DNA from: a virus
DNA: 24,904 nucleotides
Virus record (IMG/VR): IMGVR_UViG_3300010373_000130
Coordinates: 1 to 24,904 of that record
Strand: one strand, 5' to 3'
The notes under the pieces were generated by a model. It worked only from the letters and a program-made list of their open reading frames with translations. It did not search any database and was not told the origin of the DNA. The position numbers and the translations under genes are program-made. Shown one piece after another: positions 13,079 to 20,903 of the stretch; the first letter of the stretch is position 1; every line of letters begins with the position of its first letter.

Positions 13079-14292
13079 TGTACGTAGTGCAGTCGTCGCT
13101 AAATTCCAGTGAACCTATTATGCTCATCGACATGGGCATCGGTTTCGATCCTGACGAAGGAATGGGAATCGATGGCGCCGCGTTTCAACGCGAGCTCCTG
13201 GAGCTCGATGGCATGGGATTCAAGACGATCAAAGTCTACATCAATTCTCCCGGCGGTGCCGTCATGGACGGTTACAACATTTTCAACGCCATTCTCAAAA
13301 CAAAAACACCGGTAGACACCTACAACGTAGGCATAGCCGCTAGTATCGCCGGCGTGATCTTCATGGCCGGCCGCAAACGGGTGATGGCCGACTACGCCCA
13401 GCTCATGATGCATAATCCCTTCGGAGGGACTGACAAAAAGCAGCTGGACGCGATGAAAGACAGCCTTTGCACCATGCTGGCCGCTCGTAGCAGCATCAAA
13501 GAAACGGATGTCGCTTACATGATGGACCGCACCACCTGGATGGGTCCTGCCGAATGCCTGGAAAAAGGCTTCTGCACCGACATCGAAGCCACTAATGATC
13601 ACAACCGCAAGTACATGCCCGCCACCACCGCGCAAGCCATGTGGAGGGCCTCCAATAAAATTTTAAACTCAGCATTCAACACCTCCACCATGGATACTTC
13701 TATCTCCAAGGCCAATGGCCTTTCGCTTATCGCCAACTATCTCGGCCTCAATGTCGACGCTACCGAAAACTCGGTCTTGCAGGAATTGAAAGCCAAGGTC
13801 AACGCCGGCATCCTAGCCAAGGAAAAATCCGACGAAGAGCTCGATAAGATGAAAAAGAAGCTCGACAAAATGCAGGCCGACTTCGAGGACATGAAGGAGA
13901 AGTACGACAAAGCCTGCAAAGACGCGAAGGACGCGAAGGACAAGGCGGAAAAGGACAAGAAAGAGGCCGAGGACAAGATCAAGGAAGAGCAGGATAAAGC
14001 CAAAAAGGTCGAGGCCAAGGCTATGGTCGAGGGCTATGTTAAGATCGGAAAGATCAAAGCCGAGTCGGTCGACAAGTGGGTCGCCAAAGCTGTCGTGGAT
14101 TTCGCCGGCACCAAAGAACTGCTGGAAGAAATTCCGGTCAACAAGATAGCGGCCAAGATCCTGGTCGGCGCGAAAGCGCGGACTGACAAGAAGGAGAACG
14201 AGGAAGTCGATCCGACCGAAGTTCCGGCATCGGCTATGGGTTACATGGCACGCATCCAGGCCAATATGAACAACCGTAACAAGACGGCATAA
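13078..14292 (+). CDS. ClpP-type prohead protease fused to a scaffold domain
   Basis: A 404-residue protein that would guide capsid assembly and then clear the scaffold. Residues 50-170 are a ClpP/S14-type protease: Ile-Asn-Ser-Pro-Gly-Gly (55-60), the serine in Ala-Ala-Ser89-Ile-Ala-Gly, His112 in Met-Met-His-Asn-Pro, and a likely Asp168 in Cys-Thr-Asp-Ile-Glu. Residues about 230-315 are an extremely Lys/Glu/Asp-rich coiled coil (Asp-Glu-Glu-Leu-Asp-Lys-Met-Lys-Lys-Lys), typical of scaffolds, followed by a shorter helical end. An in-frame ATG at 13690 (Met205, in Ser-Thr-Met-Asp-Thr-Ser) could start a separate 200-residue scaffold, as in lambda C/Nu3. It is followed by the capsid gene after 47 bases, the classical protease-capsid order. 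Confidence 0.92.
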   Translation: MYVVQSSLNSSEPIMLIDMGIGFDPDEGMGIDGAAFQRELLELDGMGFKTIKVYINSPGGAVMDGYNIFNAILKTKTPVDTYNVGIAASIAGVIFMAGRKRVMADYAQLMMHNPFGGTDKKQLDAMKDSLCTMLAARSSIKETDVAYMMDRTTWMGPAECLEKGFCTDIEATNDHNRKYMPATTAQAMWRASNKILNSAFNTSTMDTSISKANGLSLIANYLGLNVDATENSVLQELKAKVNAGILAKEKSDEELDKMKKKLDKMQADFEDMKEKYDKACKDAKDAKDKAEKDKKEAEDKIKEEQDKAKKVEAKAMVEGYVKIGKIKAESVDKWVAKAVVDFAGTKELLEEIPVNKIAAKILVGAKARTDKKENEEVDPTEVPASAMGYMARIQANMNNRNKTA

Positions 14293-14339
14293 CAACAAAA
14301 GGAAAATTCATCCTATAAAATCTTAAAAAAGAGACAATC

Positions 14340-15353
14340 ATGGCATTGCAAATTAATGATACCTCGTACGCCGGTACCTTCGCCTCCTACTTCTGGTTAC
14401 CGGCTACCTTCGGCATGGACACCGTACAAAAGGGTGTGGTGTTCGTCCAGGACGGCATCAAAAAGTCCCACACGATCGGCCGGATCGATTTCGCCAATCC
14501 GCTGCAAGCCCGCCAGGCTACGCCGACGACCAGCGGAACGTTCACCATCGATGGCCGCGTGTTGACCCCCAATGACATGATGCTCTATACGGAGTTCAAC
14601 CCCCGCGATTTTGAATCGCATTGGCTCGCCGAAGAGCTAAGCCCGACGCTGCTCGCCCGCGAGGTCCCGGTGGAAGCCGAGAACTACATGATGCAGATCG
14701 GCCTCAACCGCGCCTTTGAGCAGGTTGAGCTTGGCGTCTGGCAGGGTTCTACCACCTACACCGCGCCGATCGGTTCCGCCGGTAACGGTCAGCTGAAGTT
14801 TTATGATGGTTTCATCAAGAAGATGATCGCCGACAGCGCCGTACTGAAAGTGGCCAACCCTTTCCCGTTGACAGCCGCCGCTTCGGATGGTTCCACGGTG
14901 TACAATATCGTTGACGCGTTCAACGCGCTGATTCAGCTGGTTGCCACCAACAAAAAAGCGTTGCTCAGCCGGCCGAGCCGGTACAAGCGCCTGAAGTTTA
15001 TCGTCTCGATCAACACCGAGCAGATCTACCAGACGTTCATCACGACGACCCAAACCTTCAAAGGCGTGAACACGACGGATGAAGGGATCAACAAGTTCAA
15101 GGGTTATGAGATAGTGCCCCTGGCCGGTATTCCGGACAACACGATCCTCTTCACAGAGGCCCTGCCGGCGAACGACTCCAATTTGTACATCGGCATGAAT
15201 AGCGCCGAAGACAACAATCTGCAGCTACAACGTCTACAGGCCAATTCGGAGATGTTCTTCCTGAAGGGGCTGATGAAGTACGATGTGCAGTATGGGTTCA
15301 GCGAGCAGGCCTTCCTGTTCACCACGCTCACCTCGTCCTCGTTCAACGCGTAA
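14340..15353 (+). CDS. major capsid protein
   Basis: A 337-residue protein directly after the protease/scaffold, as expected for an HK97-fold major capsid protein. The sequence supports this: an N-terminal arm (Asn-Asp-Thr-Ser-Tyr-Ala-Gly), Phe-Thr-Ile-Asp-Gly-Arg-Val-Leu-Thr-Pro, Phe-Glu-Ser-His-Trp, a central helix Asn-Ile-Val-Asp-Ala-Phe-Asn-Ala-Leu-Ile, Lys-Phe-Ile-Val-Ser-Ile-Asn-Thr-Glu, Phe-Lys-Gly-Tyr-Glu-Ile-Val-Pro-Leu-Ala-Gly-Ile-Pro, and a C-terminal Met-Lys-Tyr-Asp-Val-Gln-Tyr-Gly. The Gly-Tyr-Glu-Ile-Val-Pro...Ile-Pro-Asp-Asn-Thr-Ile segment is typical of capsid P-domains. It begins at ATG 14340 after a purine-rich leader (AAAAAAGAGA at 14325-14334). The leader is AT-rich, but I see no clear promoter. 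Confidence 0.88.
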   Translation: MALQINDTSYAGTFASYFWLPATFGMDTVQKGVVFVQDGIKKSHTIGRIDFANPLQARQATPTTSGTFTIDGRVLTPNDMMLYTEFNPRDFESHWLAEELSPTLLAREVPVEAENYMMQIGLNRAFEQVELGVWQGSTTYTAPIGSAGNGQLKFYDGFIKKMIADSAVLKVANPFPLTAAASDGSTVYNIVDAFNALIQLVATNKKALLSRPSRYKRLKFIVSINTEQIYQTFITTTQTFKGVNTTDEGINKFKGYEIVPLAGIPDNTILFTEALPANDSNLYIGMNSAEDNNLQLQRLQANSEMFFLKGLMKYDVQYGFSEQAFLFTTLTSSSFNA

Positions 15354-15386
15354 ACCCAATTCGACCACCTTTTTAATAAAAATACT

Positions 15387-15773
15387 ATGTCCACATTAGC
15401 AAGGTTTACTGGCGCCAAAAACACGGAGAATACCGGCCGGGGTTTGCAGCGGGACCATCAAAGCATCGCTACCGCCGCGACGATCAATCTCGCCACGATC
15501 CCGAATGCCGCCTTTACCCTGTTTGAGATTGCCCTGGCTACGGCCACTCCGACGATCAATATAGCGGTCGGGTCATCCACAACGCCACCCTACGTGGGCG
15601 ATCGGGTAGAGCTGATCATCACGCCGGATGCCACCACTCGCGTGATCACCTGGGGAACGGGATGGATTCCGCCAGCCACGACCTTATCGGCCACTGGCAG
15701 TAAGATAACTGTCGTATCGGCCATCTTCAATGGTACCGGTTGGGTTATCGATGGCACGTCAACTTCCGCTTAA
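15387..15773 (+). CDS. small beta-rich protein, possible head decoration protein
   Basis: A 128-residue protein 33 bases after the capsid gene. It is Thr/Ala/Ile-rich with repeated beta-like stretches (Thr-Ile-Asn-Leu-Ala-Thr-Ile-Pro, Phe-Thr-Leu-Phe-Glu-Ile-Ala-Leu, Asp-Arg-Val-Glu-Leu-Ile-Ile-Thr-Pro, Thr-Gly-Trp-Val-Ile-Asp-Gly). Position and all-beta character fit a capsid decoration or head-fibre protein, but no family motif proves it. The purine-poor leader TTTTTAATAAAAATACT precedes ATG 15387. Confidence 0.65.
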   Translation: MSTLARFTGAKNTENTGRGLQRDHQSIATAATINLATIPNAAFTLFEIALATATPTINIAVGSSTTPPYVGDRVELIITPDATTRVITWGTGWIPPATTLSATGSKITVVSAIFNGTGWVIDGTSTSA

Positions 15774-15809
15774 TCGGCGGATTTCTTTAATCCATTAAAA
15801 GGCGCTCAC

Positions 15810-16163
15810 ATGACCAGAGGATTGATCAATCACCTGAAAGCCAACCCGGATATTTCGCATGTTTATTTGAATGCGCAAGGCGGATGGCTGTTTGATCCGA
15901 ACAGACTCCACCCGATCGTCAAAAACCGGCAGGAGATCCTCGACATGGAGGACAGTCTGCCAATTGAACAGGTGACCAAAGACGAATTGGGAAGCCTGAT
16001 TGAGGAAAACCGGTTGCTCAAAGAGAAGATCGAGATGCTGGAGCTTGAAAAAAGCATCCTGGAGGAAGACAAAGCCGCACACCAGGCGAAAGTAACGGAA
16101 CTGGAAGAGCAACTCAAAACCGTCTCCGAAAAGACGAAAAAATTGAAGAATGTCACTACCTAA
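15810..16163 (+). CDS. coiled-coil protein between capsid and sheath genes
   Basis: A 117-residue protein. The N-terminal 50 residues form a small domain (Asp-Ile-Ser-His-Val-Tyr-Leu-Asn, Gly-Gly-Trp-Leu-Phe). From about residue 60 there is a continuous heptad-rich coiled coil (Leu-Leu-Lys-Glu-Lys-Ile-Glu-Met-Leu-Glu-Leu-Glu-Lys). It overlaps the sheath start by 14 bases, so the two are translationally coupled. No catalytic motif. It might be a head-tail or capsid-associated structural protein; the N-terminal domain resembles short phage proteins of unknown role in this slot. Confidence 0.7.
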   Translation: MTRGLINHLKANPDISHVYLNAQGGWLFDPNRLHPIVKNRQEILDMEDSLPIEQVTKDELGSLIEENRLLKEKIEMLELEKSILEEDKAAHQAKVTELEEQLKTVSEKTKKLKNVTT

Positions 16164-17688
16164 TATAACCTTCATCAAGGGGCAGGGAGGACTAGGGCGC
16201 CCGCTACCGGGGCAGGATTTTATATCCGCCCTGATTTTTTATACGGCCAATCTTCCCAGCGGGTTCACCACGTCCAACCGGGTGAAGGCTTTGTATGCGG
16301 TAACGGATGCCATTGCGGCGGGCATCCTGAATGATTATTCAGACGGCACGGCTGCCGAGGCCGAATATTTAATCACGGCCGCCGGCGCCACGGGTGATAC
16401 CATCACCATTTCGGTCGACGATCTGGACGATACTGGCACTCCGCAGGTTGAGCAGCTATGCTCTTATGTCAAGCAGGCATCGGATTCGAGTATCGCTATC
16501 TTGGGGGCCAGCATCGCCGCGGCCATCAATGCCAATACGGTGAATAATGGCTATAGTGCCACCTTCAACACGGCCACCCTGACGATCACCGCACCGAAGA
16601 AATTCGGTATTTACCTCAATACCGGCACACCGCTGGTAGTGACTATTGTCGGGGCGATCGCCGGCACCATCACGCAGTTCACCGGCGGCGTCGCTTCTTT
16701 GTTCGCCCGCTTTTACTATCAAATCAGCGAATTCTTCCGGATGCAACCGGGAGGTATCTTATATGTCGGGTTCTTTGCGATTCCCGGCTCCTATGCATTC
16801 ACCGAGATCACGACGGTGCAAAACTTTGCCGGCGGCACCGTTCGCCAGGTAGGCGTGCTAAAAGACCCTGCCAGCGCCTTCTCCACCGGCGACCTTACCC
16901 TTATCGATGGCGTCTGCAAGGCCAATGATGCCGTGCATAAGCCGCTCAGCGCGCTGTACGCGGCCGATCTTTCCGGAACGACCGATATCAGTACGCTTCC
17001 CGATCTATCCACGCTGACCGCCAACAAGTCTACCGCCGTTATCGGCATGGATGGGGGCGGCCAAGGCTGGTTTTTGTGGATGACTACCGGAAAGTCGGTC
17101 CCTGTTTTGGGTGCCGAGCTCGGCACGGTAGCGCTGGCATCTGTCAGCCAATCCATTGCCTGGGTAGGTAAGTTCAATATCAGCAGCGGCTCCGAAGATG
17201 AGATCCTGGCCTTTGCCAATGGGCAGTTGCTTAGCTCTACGGCGATCACCGACAACCTGCTGAGCTCATTGAATGATCGCAGATATACCTTTCTCAAAAA
17301 ATTTGTCGGCATCTCCGGTTCCTATTTCAACGACAGCCATTGTGCCATCATCGCCTCAAGCGACTACGCCCAGATCGAGAATAATCGGACGATCGATAAA
17401 GCGATTCGCGGCATCTACGCCAATATGCTCCCGGCCTTGAACGGTCCGTTGCAGCTGAATGCCGACGGCACATTGAGCGAAACTACAGCTGCCTACTTGG
17501 AGAATCTGGCGCAAACGCCGCTGGATACCATGGTCAGAAATTCTGAGCTGAGCGCCGGCGCTGCATCAGTCAACCCTGCTCAGAATGTTCTATCTACCAG
17601 CACGGTGATCGTTGTTGTTCAGCTGGTGATCAACGGCGTGGCCCGTCAAATTCAAATCCCAATCGGCTTTGTGCCTAAAATTTCATAA
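16150..17688 (+). CDS. contractile tail sheath protein (DUF2586-like)
   Basis: A 512-residue sheath subunit whose contraction drives the tube into the host. The start Pro-Asn-Ile-Thr-Phe-Ile-Lys-Gly-Gln-Gly-Gly-Leu-Gly fits the DUF2586 sheath type. A large variable beta domain (about 80-190) holds a Thr/Ala-rich insertion, followed by conserved Ile-Ala-Trp-Val-Gly-Lys-Phe-Asn, then Arg-Arg-Tyr-Thr-Phe-Leu-Lys-Lys-Phe-Val-Gly-Ile, Phe-Asn-Asp-Ser-His, Asn-Arg-Thr-Ile-Asp-Lys-Ala, Arg-Gly-Ile-Tyr, and a beta C-terminus ending in Phe-Val-Pro-Lys-Ile-Ser. The tube gene follows after two bases, the usual order. This gene is the main evidence that the tail is contractile. Confidence 0.88.
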   Translation: MSLPNITFIKGQGGLGRPLPGQDFISALIFYTANLPSGFTTSNRVKALYAVTDAIAAGILNDYSDGTAAEAEYLITAAGATGDTITISVDDLDDTGTPQVEQLCSYVKQASDSSIAILGASIAAAINANTVNNGYSATFNTATLTITAPKKFGIYLNTGTPLVVTIVGAIAGTITQFTGGVASLFARFYYQISEFFRMQPGGILYVGFFAIPGSYAFTEITTVQNFAGGTVRQVGVLKDPASAFSTGDLTLIDGVCKANDAVHKPLSALYAADLSGTTDISTLPDLSTLTANKSTAVIGMDGGGQGWFLWMTTGKSVPVLGAELGTVALASVSQSIAWVGKFNISSGSEDEILAFANGQLLSSTAITDNLLSSLNDRRYTFLKKFVGISGSYFNDSHCAIIASSDYAQIENNRTIDKAIRGIYANMLPALNGPLQLNADGTLSETTAAYLENLAQTPLDTMVRNSELSAGAASVNPAQNVLSTSTVIVVVQLVINGVARQIQIPIGFVPKIS

Positions 17689-17690
17689 CC

Positions 17691-18107
17691 ATGCCAACAC
17701 CGATAGTTAACGGCGTCAATTATTCCTGGAGCAACATCTCGTTGATCCTCTTCGGGACCCCGGTGGTGGGCATCCTGGCGATCAACTACAAGAGAAAACA
17801 GAAGAAGGATAATAACTATGGCGCCGGCAGCCAGCCTGTAAGCAGGGGCTACGGGAATTATGAATACGAAGGCGATATTGAACTCTATACCGATACCTGG
17901 AAAGGCATCATTGCCGCATCTCCCAACCGAGACCCGCTGCAAATAGGGTTCTTCGATATCCCGATTACCTTCAGTGGGGATGGGGTATCAACTACCCGCG
18001 ATGTCCTTCGAGCCGTAGAGTTCCTGGAGGACCCGCTGGAAAGCAAAAGCGGGGATACCAAACTGACCGTCAAAATTCCATTAATCATAGGAGGAATCGA
18101 TCGATGA
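17691..18107 (+). CDS. tail tube protein
   Basis: A 138-residue protein right after the sheath and before the chaperone, the standard tube slot. It begins with Asn-Gly-Val-Asn-Tyr-Ser-Trp-Ser-Asn-Ile, followed by a Lys-rich turn, Gly-Tyr-Gly-Asn-Tyr-Glu-Tyr-Glu-Gly-Asp-Ile-Glu-Leu-Tyr, and ends with Lys-Leu-Thr-Val-Lys-Ile-Pro-Leu-Ile-Ile-Gly-Gly-Ile. The alternating hydrophobic strands fit the gp19/Hcp-like tube fold. The overlap with the next gene is ATGA. Confidence 0.82.
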   Translation: MPTPIVNGVNYSWSNISLILFGTPVVGILAINYKRKQKKDNNYGAGSQPVSRGYGNYEYEGDIELYTDTWKGIIAASPNRDPLQIGFFDIPITFSGDGVSTTRDVLRAVEFLEDPLESKSGDTKLTVKIPLIIGGIDR

Positions 18108-18511
18108 GCACAAAAAACCAAAACCACGACACTGCGCCGGAAAAAAAGGATCTCACTGTACTATCCGCCGAGGAAATAGCAGAATACTCCGAAAAAGCCG
18201 AAGCGCTGGCCCGGCAAGAAGGCGTCTCCAAAGTTCACCCCGTCGTACAGATCGACCCAGAGACACTTTCGCGCCATGTTTGCTATTTAAAAGAGCCGAA
18301 TTATTCCACAAAGATACGGGTGATGGATAAAGCCACTACGCTCGGGGTGTATACCGCCGCCGACGAGATGCGCGAGGCCTGCCTTATCCGAACGGCGTCG
18401 GACCCCATTACCTACGGGGATAATCCGGAATGCGACCGGTATAAAATGGGCGTCACTGATTATGCGCTTACAATGGTGACCCGCCTGCAAAATCAGTTTA
18501 AAAAAAAGTAG
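18104..18511 (+). CDS. tail assembly chaperone, short (zero-frame) form
   Basis: A 135-residue protein between the tube and tape measure genes, the position of the lambda gpG-type tail assembly chaperone. The N-terminus is charged and probably disordered (Glu-Lys-Lys-Asp-Leu-Thr); the rest is helical with Lys-Val-His-Pro-Val-Val, Val-Cys-Tyr-Leu-Lys-Glu-Pro, and Lys-Met-Gly-Val-Thr-Asp-Tyr-Ala-Leu. The gene ends Gln-Phe-Lys-Lys-Lys-stop. The Lys codons contain A AAA AAG, and an open -1 frame continues to the tape measure start, so this is the unshifted member of a G/GT-type pair that coats the tape measure before tube polymerisation. The start ATG 18104 overlaps the tube stop. Confidence 0.83.
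   Translation: MSTKNQNHDTAPEKKDLTVLSAEEIAEYSEKAEALARQEGVSKVHPVVQIDPETLSRHVCYLKEPNYSTKIRVMDKATTLGVYTAADEMREACLIRTASDPITYGDNPECDRYKMGVTDYALTMVTRLQNQFKKK
18502..18508 (+). promoter_or_regulatory. programmed -1 frameshift site (A AAA AAG)
   Basis: The chaperone frame reads TTT AAA AAA AAG TAG (18497-18511). The heptamer A AAA AAG at 18502-18508 is the classical bacterial slippery sequence (as in E. coli dnaX), and the zero-frame stop TAG follows immediately. Slipping back one base gives AAA AAA GTA GAG and an open frame of 56 further codons. I see no obvious Shine-Dalgarno-like stimulator or strong downstream stem, though I could not fold the RNA. Confidence 0.75.
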
Positions 18512-18678
18512 AGCAGTACGAGATCACCAACCGGAGCACCAGCATAGATATTATGAATGCTTTCATCCGGTGTACACTCCATATTGATCCTGATACCTTA
18601 TCTGAAGATGAATGGCACAAGGCATGGGGGCAGGTCCAGTATTATTTATCGATCGTCCATCAAGTCAAATTCGAATAA
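18508..18678 (+). CDS. -1 frame extension of the tail assembly chaperone (gpGT-like part)
   Basis: After slippage the ribosome would read 56 codons from GTA 18508 to TAA 18676-18678, giving a 191-residue fusion with the chaperone. The extension begins Val-Glu-Gln-Tyr-Glu-Ile-Thr and contains Asp-Ile-Met-Asn-Ala-Phe, Leu-Ser-Glu-Asp-Glu-Trp-His-Lys-Ala-Trp and Val-Gln-Tyr-Tyr-Leu. The helical, Trp-rich style with an acid patch is typical of T-domain extensions that bind the tape measure. It has no early start codon of its own (ATG 18554 is internal). Its stop shares one base with the tape measure start (TAATG), which strongly supports that this frame is really translated. Confidence 0.75.
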   Translation, partial: VEQYEITNRSTSIDIMNAFIRCTLHIDPDTLSEDEWHKAWGQVQYYLSIVHQVKFE

Positions 18679-20273
18679 TGTCCGATCAGAAGGTAGAATA
18701 TGAGCTCAGCATGAAAGACGGCCTTTCCGCCCCGGTGGATAAGGCTTCGCACCATGTAAAAAAACTAGAAAGCAACCTGGGAGAATTGGTCGAACGCCTG
18801 GATCACGTCGCTGAGGCGTTCGGAATTTCTTTTGCCATATACAAAGGCGGAGAATTCATTCACGAAGGCATCGAGCAGACGGAAAGGCTTGACGAAGCTT
18901 CTGCGCAATTGCAAAACACCATGCAGAACATGGGTACATTCACCCAAGAGGCATTTGATAAGGTAACAGCAGCGTCCGAGGAATTGTCCGAGCATGTTAA
19001 ATTTAACCAAGATGATATTTTAGGTCTTCAGTCGCAGCTCCGGATGGTGGGAAATATCGGAGAATCAGAAATGCAGCGCCTTATTTCGGTAAGCGCTGAT
19101 CTCGCTACCAAGATGAACATGAGCTTGCAGGAGGCCGGCGATCTGCTTTCCCGTGGCATCAATTCCCCGGAAATGGCCCGCCGCGTAGGGATGCAGCTAA
19201 AGATCGATCCCCGCGTCATGGAACATATACAAAACCTGGCCCGTCACGGCAAAGAGGCGGCGGCCCGAATGGAATTGCTAGCCGCCGCCGAAAGCAAAGT
19301 AGGAGGAGCCGCAGAAGCCGCTTTCGATGCCAGCCCGCTTTCCCGGTTCCATAAAACGATGTATGATATTCAAATGGAAGTGGGAGAGCTTGCTGTAAAG
19401 GTGCTTGAATTTTTGGCCCCCGCCTTGAATTTCGTTTCCGCAACGTTTAAAGATTCGATCGCCTGGATGAAGGAACATAAACAGCTGCTTAAAGATATTG
19501 GGTTTACGGCATTGACGGTTGGAGGAGCTTATCTGACTTATCAAGGAATATTGCTGGGCCTGGTCGCAGTAGAGAAACTAAATGCTTTTTGGGAAATGGT
19601 TCAACTTGCGGCGATGGTGAAGGCGAACGTAATGCAAGGAGAGCTTAGCATCGGAATGACGATTCTTACGGCAGCCCAATATGGGTTAAATGCGGCCATG
19701 AAGGCCAACCCATTAGGATTTTTTATTACTTTGATAGCTGGTGCTATCGCGGCAGTTGTAGAAATGTGGAATAGGTGGGAAGGCTTTAGAGCCTTTCTAT
19801 TCGCTATGTGGGGAGTAATCAAGGAATTTGGCCGAATTGTAGCCGACGTCTTTACCGGATTGTGGCATGTAATTCATGGCGTATTCACCTTTAATGGAAG
19901 CGAGATTGTAAAAGGGGCGGAACAAAGCGTAACAGCCTACGCCGAAGCTGGCAAACGAATGGCCACCGCATATATGGAGGGATGGGATGAGGGTAAGAAA
20001 AACTTTAATGACGACCATCAGGAGAGCAAAGAAAGTCTTATACCCAAACCCGGAAAGGGAGCGAGGCCGGTGCTTGCCTCAGAAGCGGTTAAAGAACCAA
20101 AGACCAAGGCTACGGGAAGCAAATCCGTAGTGATCAACGTGCATATTCAAAAATTGGGGGAAACCCATATTGCCGTCACCAACATAAAAGAAGGGCTGAC
20201 AAAAATACACGATCAGATCGTCTCCGTATTGGAAGGCGCTACGAATGATTTTCAGGTCATCGCGGATCATTAA
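18678..20273 (+). CDS. tail tape measure protein
   Basis: A 531-residue protein that sets tail length and may help DNA entry. The start is ATG 18678, in TAATG with the frameshift extension; the upstream in-frame ATG 18612 lies inside that extension. The N-terminus is a charged helical region (Met-Ser-Asp-Gln-Lys-Val-Glu-Tyr-Glu-Leu-Ser-Met-Lys-Asp-Gly), followed by long helices. Three hydrophobic segments follow, at about 272-298, 345-362 and 371-402. The hallmark sequence is Lys-Ala-Asn-Pro-Leu-Gly-Phe, then Trp-Asn-Arg-Trp-Glu-Gly-Phe-Arg and Trp-Gly-Val-Ile-Lys-Glu-Phe. The C-terminus has a beta strand (Ser-Val-Val-Ile-Asn-Val-His-Ile). With the usual 0.15 nm per residue the tail would be about 80 nm at most, short for a myovirus. 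Confidence 0.9.
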   Translation: MSDQKVEYELSMKDGLSAPVDKASHHVKKLESNLGELVERLDHVAEAFGISFAIYKGGEFIHEGIEQTERLDEASAQLQNTMQNMGTFTQEAFDKVTAASEELSEHVKFNQDDILGLQSQLRMVGNIGESEMQRLISVSADLATKMNMSLQEAGDLLSRGINSPEMARRVGMQLKIDPRVMEHIQNLARHGKEAAARMELLAAAESKVGGAAEAAFDASPLSRFHKTMYDIQMEVGELAVKVLEFLAPALNFVSATFKDSIAWMKEHKQLLKDIGFTALTVGGAYLTYQGILLGLVAVEKLNAFWEMVQLAAMVKANVMQGELSIGMTILTAAQYGLNAAMKANPLGFFITLIAGAIAAVVEMWNRWEGFRAFLFAMWGVIKEFGRIVADVFTGLWHVIHGVFTFNGSEIVKGAEQSVTAYAEAGKRMATAYMEGWDEGKKNFNDDHQESKESLIPKPGKGARPVLASEAVKEPKTKATGSKSVVINVHIQKLGETHIAVTNIKEGLTKIHDQIVSVLEGATNDFQVIADH

Positions 20274-20276
20274 AAA

Positions 20277-20903
20277 ATGGCAGGCCAAAACGATATCAAC
20301 AATTTACGCTCCGCTTTCGCTATTCCCGATAGCGTGGTGATCGTCGCCGCCAGGACGCTCGTACCGCCCAAACCTACTATAGCGACCGCCCAACCAGGGT
20401 ATAACATTGATCAGACCGATAGCAGGGATCAGGCACTTTACGCATCTGCCCTCGGGACTCCGGTCTATTCCGATATCACTTTTCAATCCGGAAGCTATAG
20501 CACCAATACGCCGGGCGTAAATAAGTCCTTCGGTCCGCTGACCTACCAGGCTGTTCTGATCACTGTCAGCCAGGCTAAAAAGATCATAAAGACGGAGATC
20601 CAGGGCCGGGATGGGACAGTTAAGGAGTATATCGGCATGGATGATTACCAGGTGGCGATCAATGGCATCTTAACAGGAGCCAATGGTCACTATCCTATCG
20701 AAGATGTAACAGCCTTAAAGGCTATGCTGGACGCGCCTATCGCGATTGAGGTAGCCTGCACGTTCCTGAACAGTCTGGGCATTCATTCGCTGGTGGTAGA
20801 TAGCTATACGCTGGAACAAAAAGAAGGCGGCTATTCTTATCAAACATTTTCCCTTTCCTGCATATCGGACATTCCGCAGGAACTAAATCTTCTAAACATC
20901 TAA
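20277..20903 (+). CDS. DUF6046-like baseplate/hub-associated protein
   Basis: A 208-residue protein three bases after the tape measure stop. The central part, Lys-Ile-Ile-Lys-Thr-Glu-Ile-Gln-Gly-Arg-Asp-Gly-Thr-Val-Lys-Glu-Tyr-Ile, with Asp-Asp-Tyr-Gln-Val-Ala-Ile-Asn-Gly and Tyr-Pro-Ile-Glu-Asp, fits my memory of DUF6046 proteins in Bacteroidota phages and related contractile systems. In this slot other phages carry the LysM-bearing protein that joins tube and hub. Here no LysM is visible. The C-terminus ends Cys-Ile-Ser-Asp-Ile-Pro-Gln-Glu-Leu. The stop forms TAATG with the hub gene. Confidence 0.72.
   Translation: MAGQNDINNLRSAFAIPDSVVIVAARTLVPPKPTIATAQPGYNIDQTDSRDQALYASALGTPVYSDITFQSGSYSTNTPGVNKSFGPLTYQAVLITVSQAKKIIKTEIQGRDGTVKEYIGMDDYQVAINGILTGANGHYPIEDVTALKAMLDAPIAIEVACTFLNSLGIHSLVVDSYTLEQKEGGYSYQTFSLSCISDIPQELNLLNI

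Noticed and set aside
13099-14298. Long open frames on the minus strand opposite the protease/scaffold gene (178 and 161 residues)
   Set aside because: They mirror the GC-rich third positions and Lys/Glu-rich coil of the plus-strand gene; the translations are low-complexity Leu/Phe/Val-rich and have no domain.
15786-15799. AT-rich inverted repeat TTTAAT-CC-ATTAAA before the coiled-coil gene
   Set aside because: Only six AT pairs; such palindromes are expected by chance in AT-rich gaps, and there is no U-tract or second copy.
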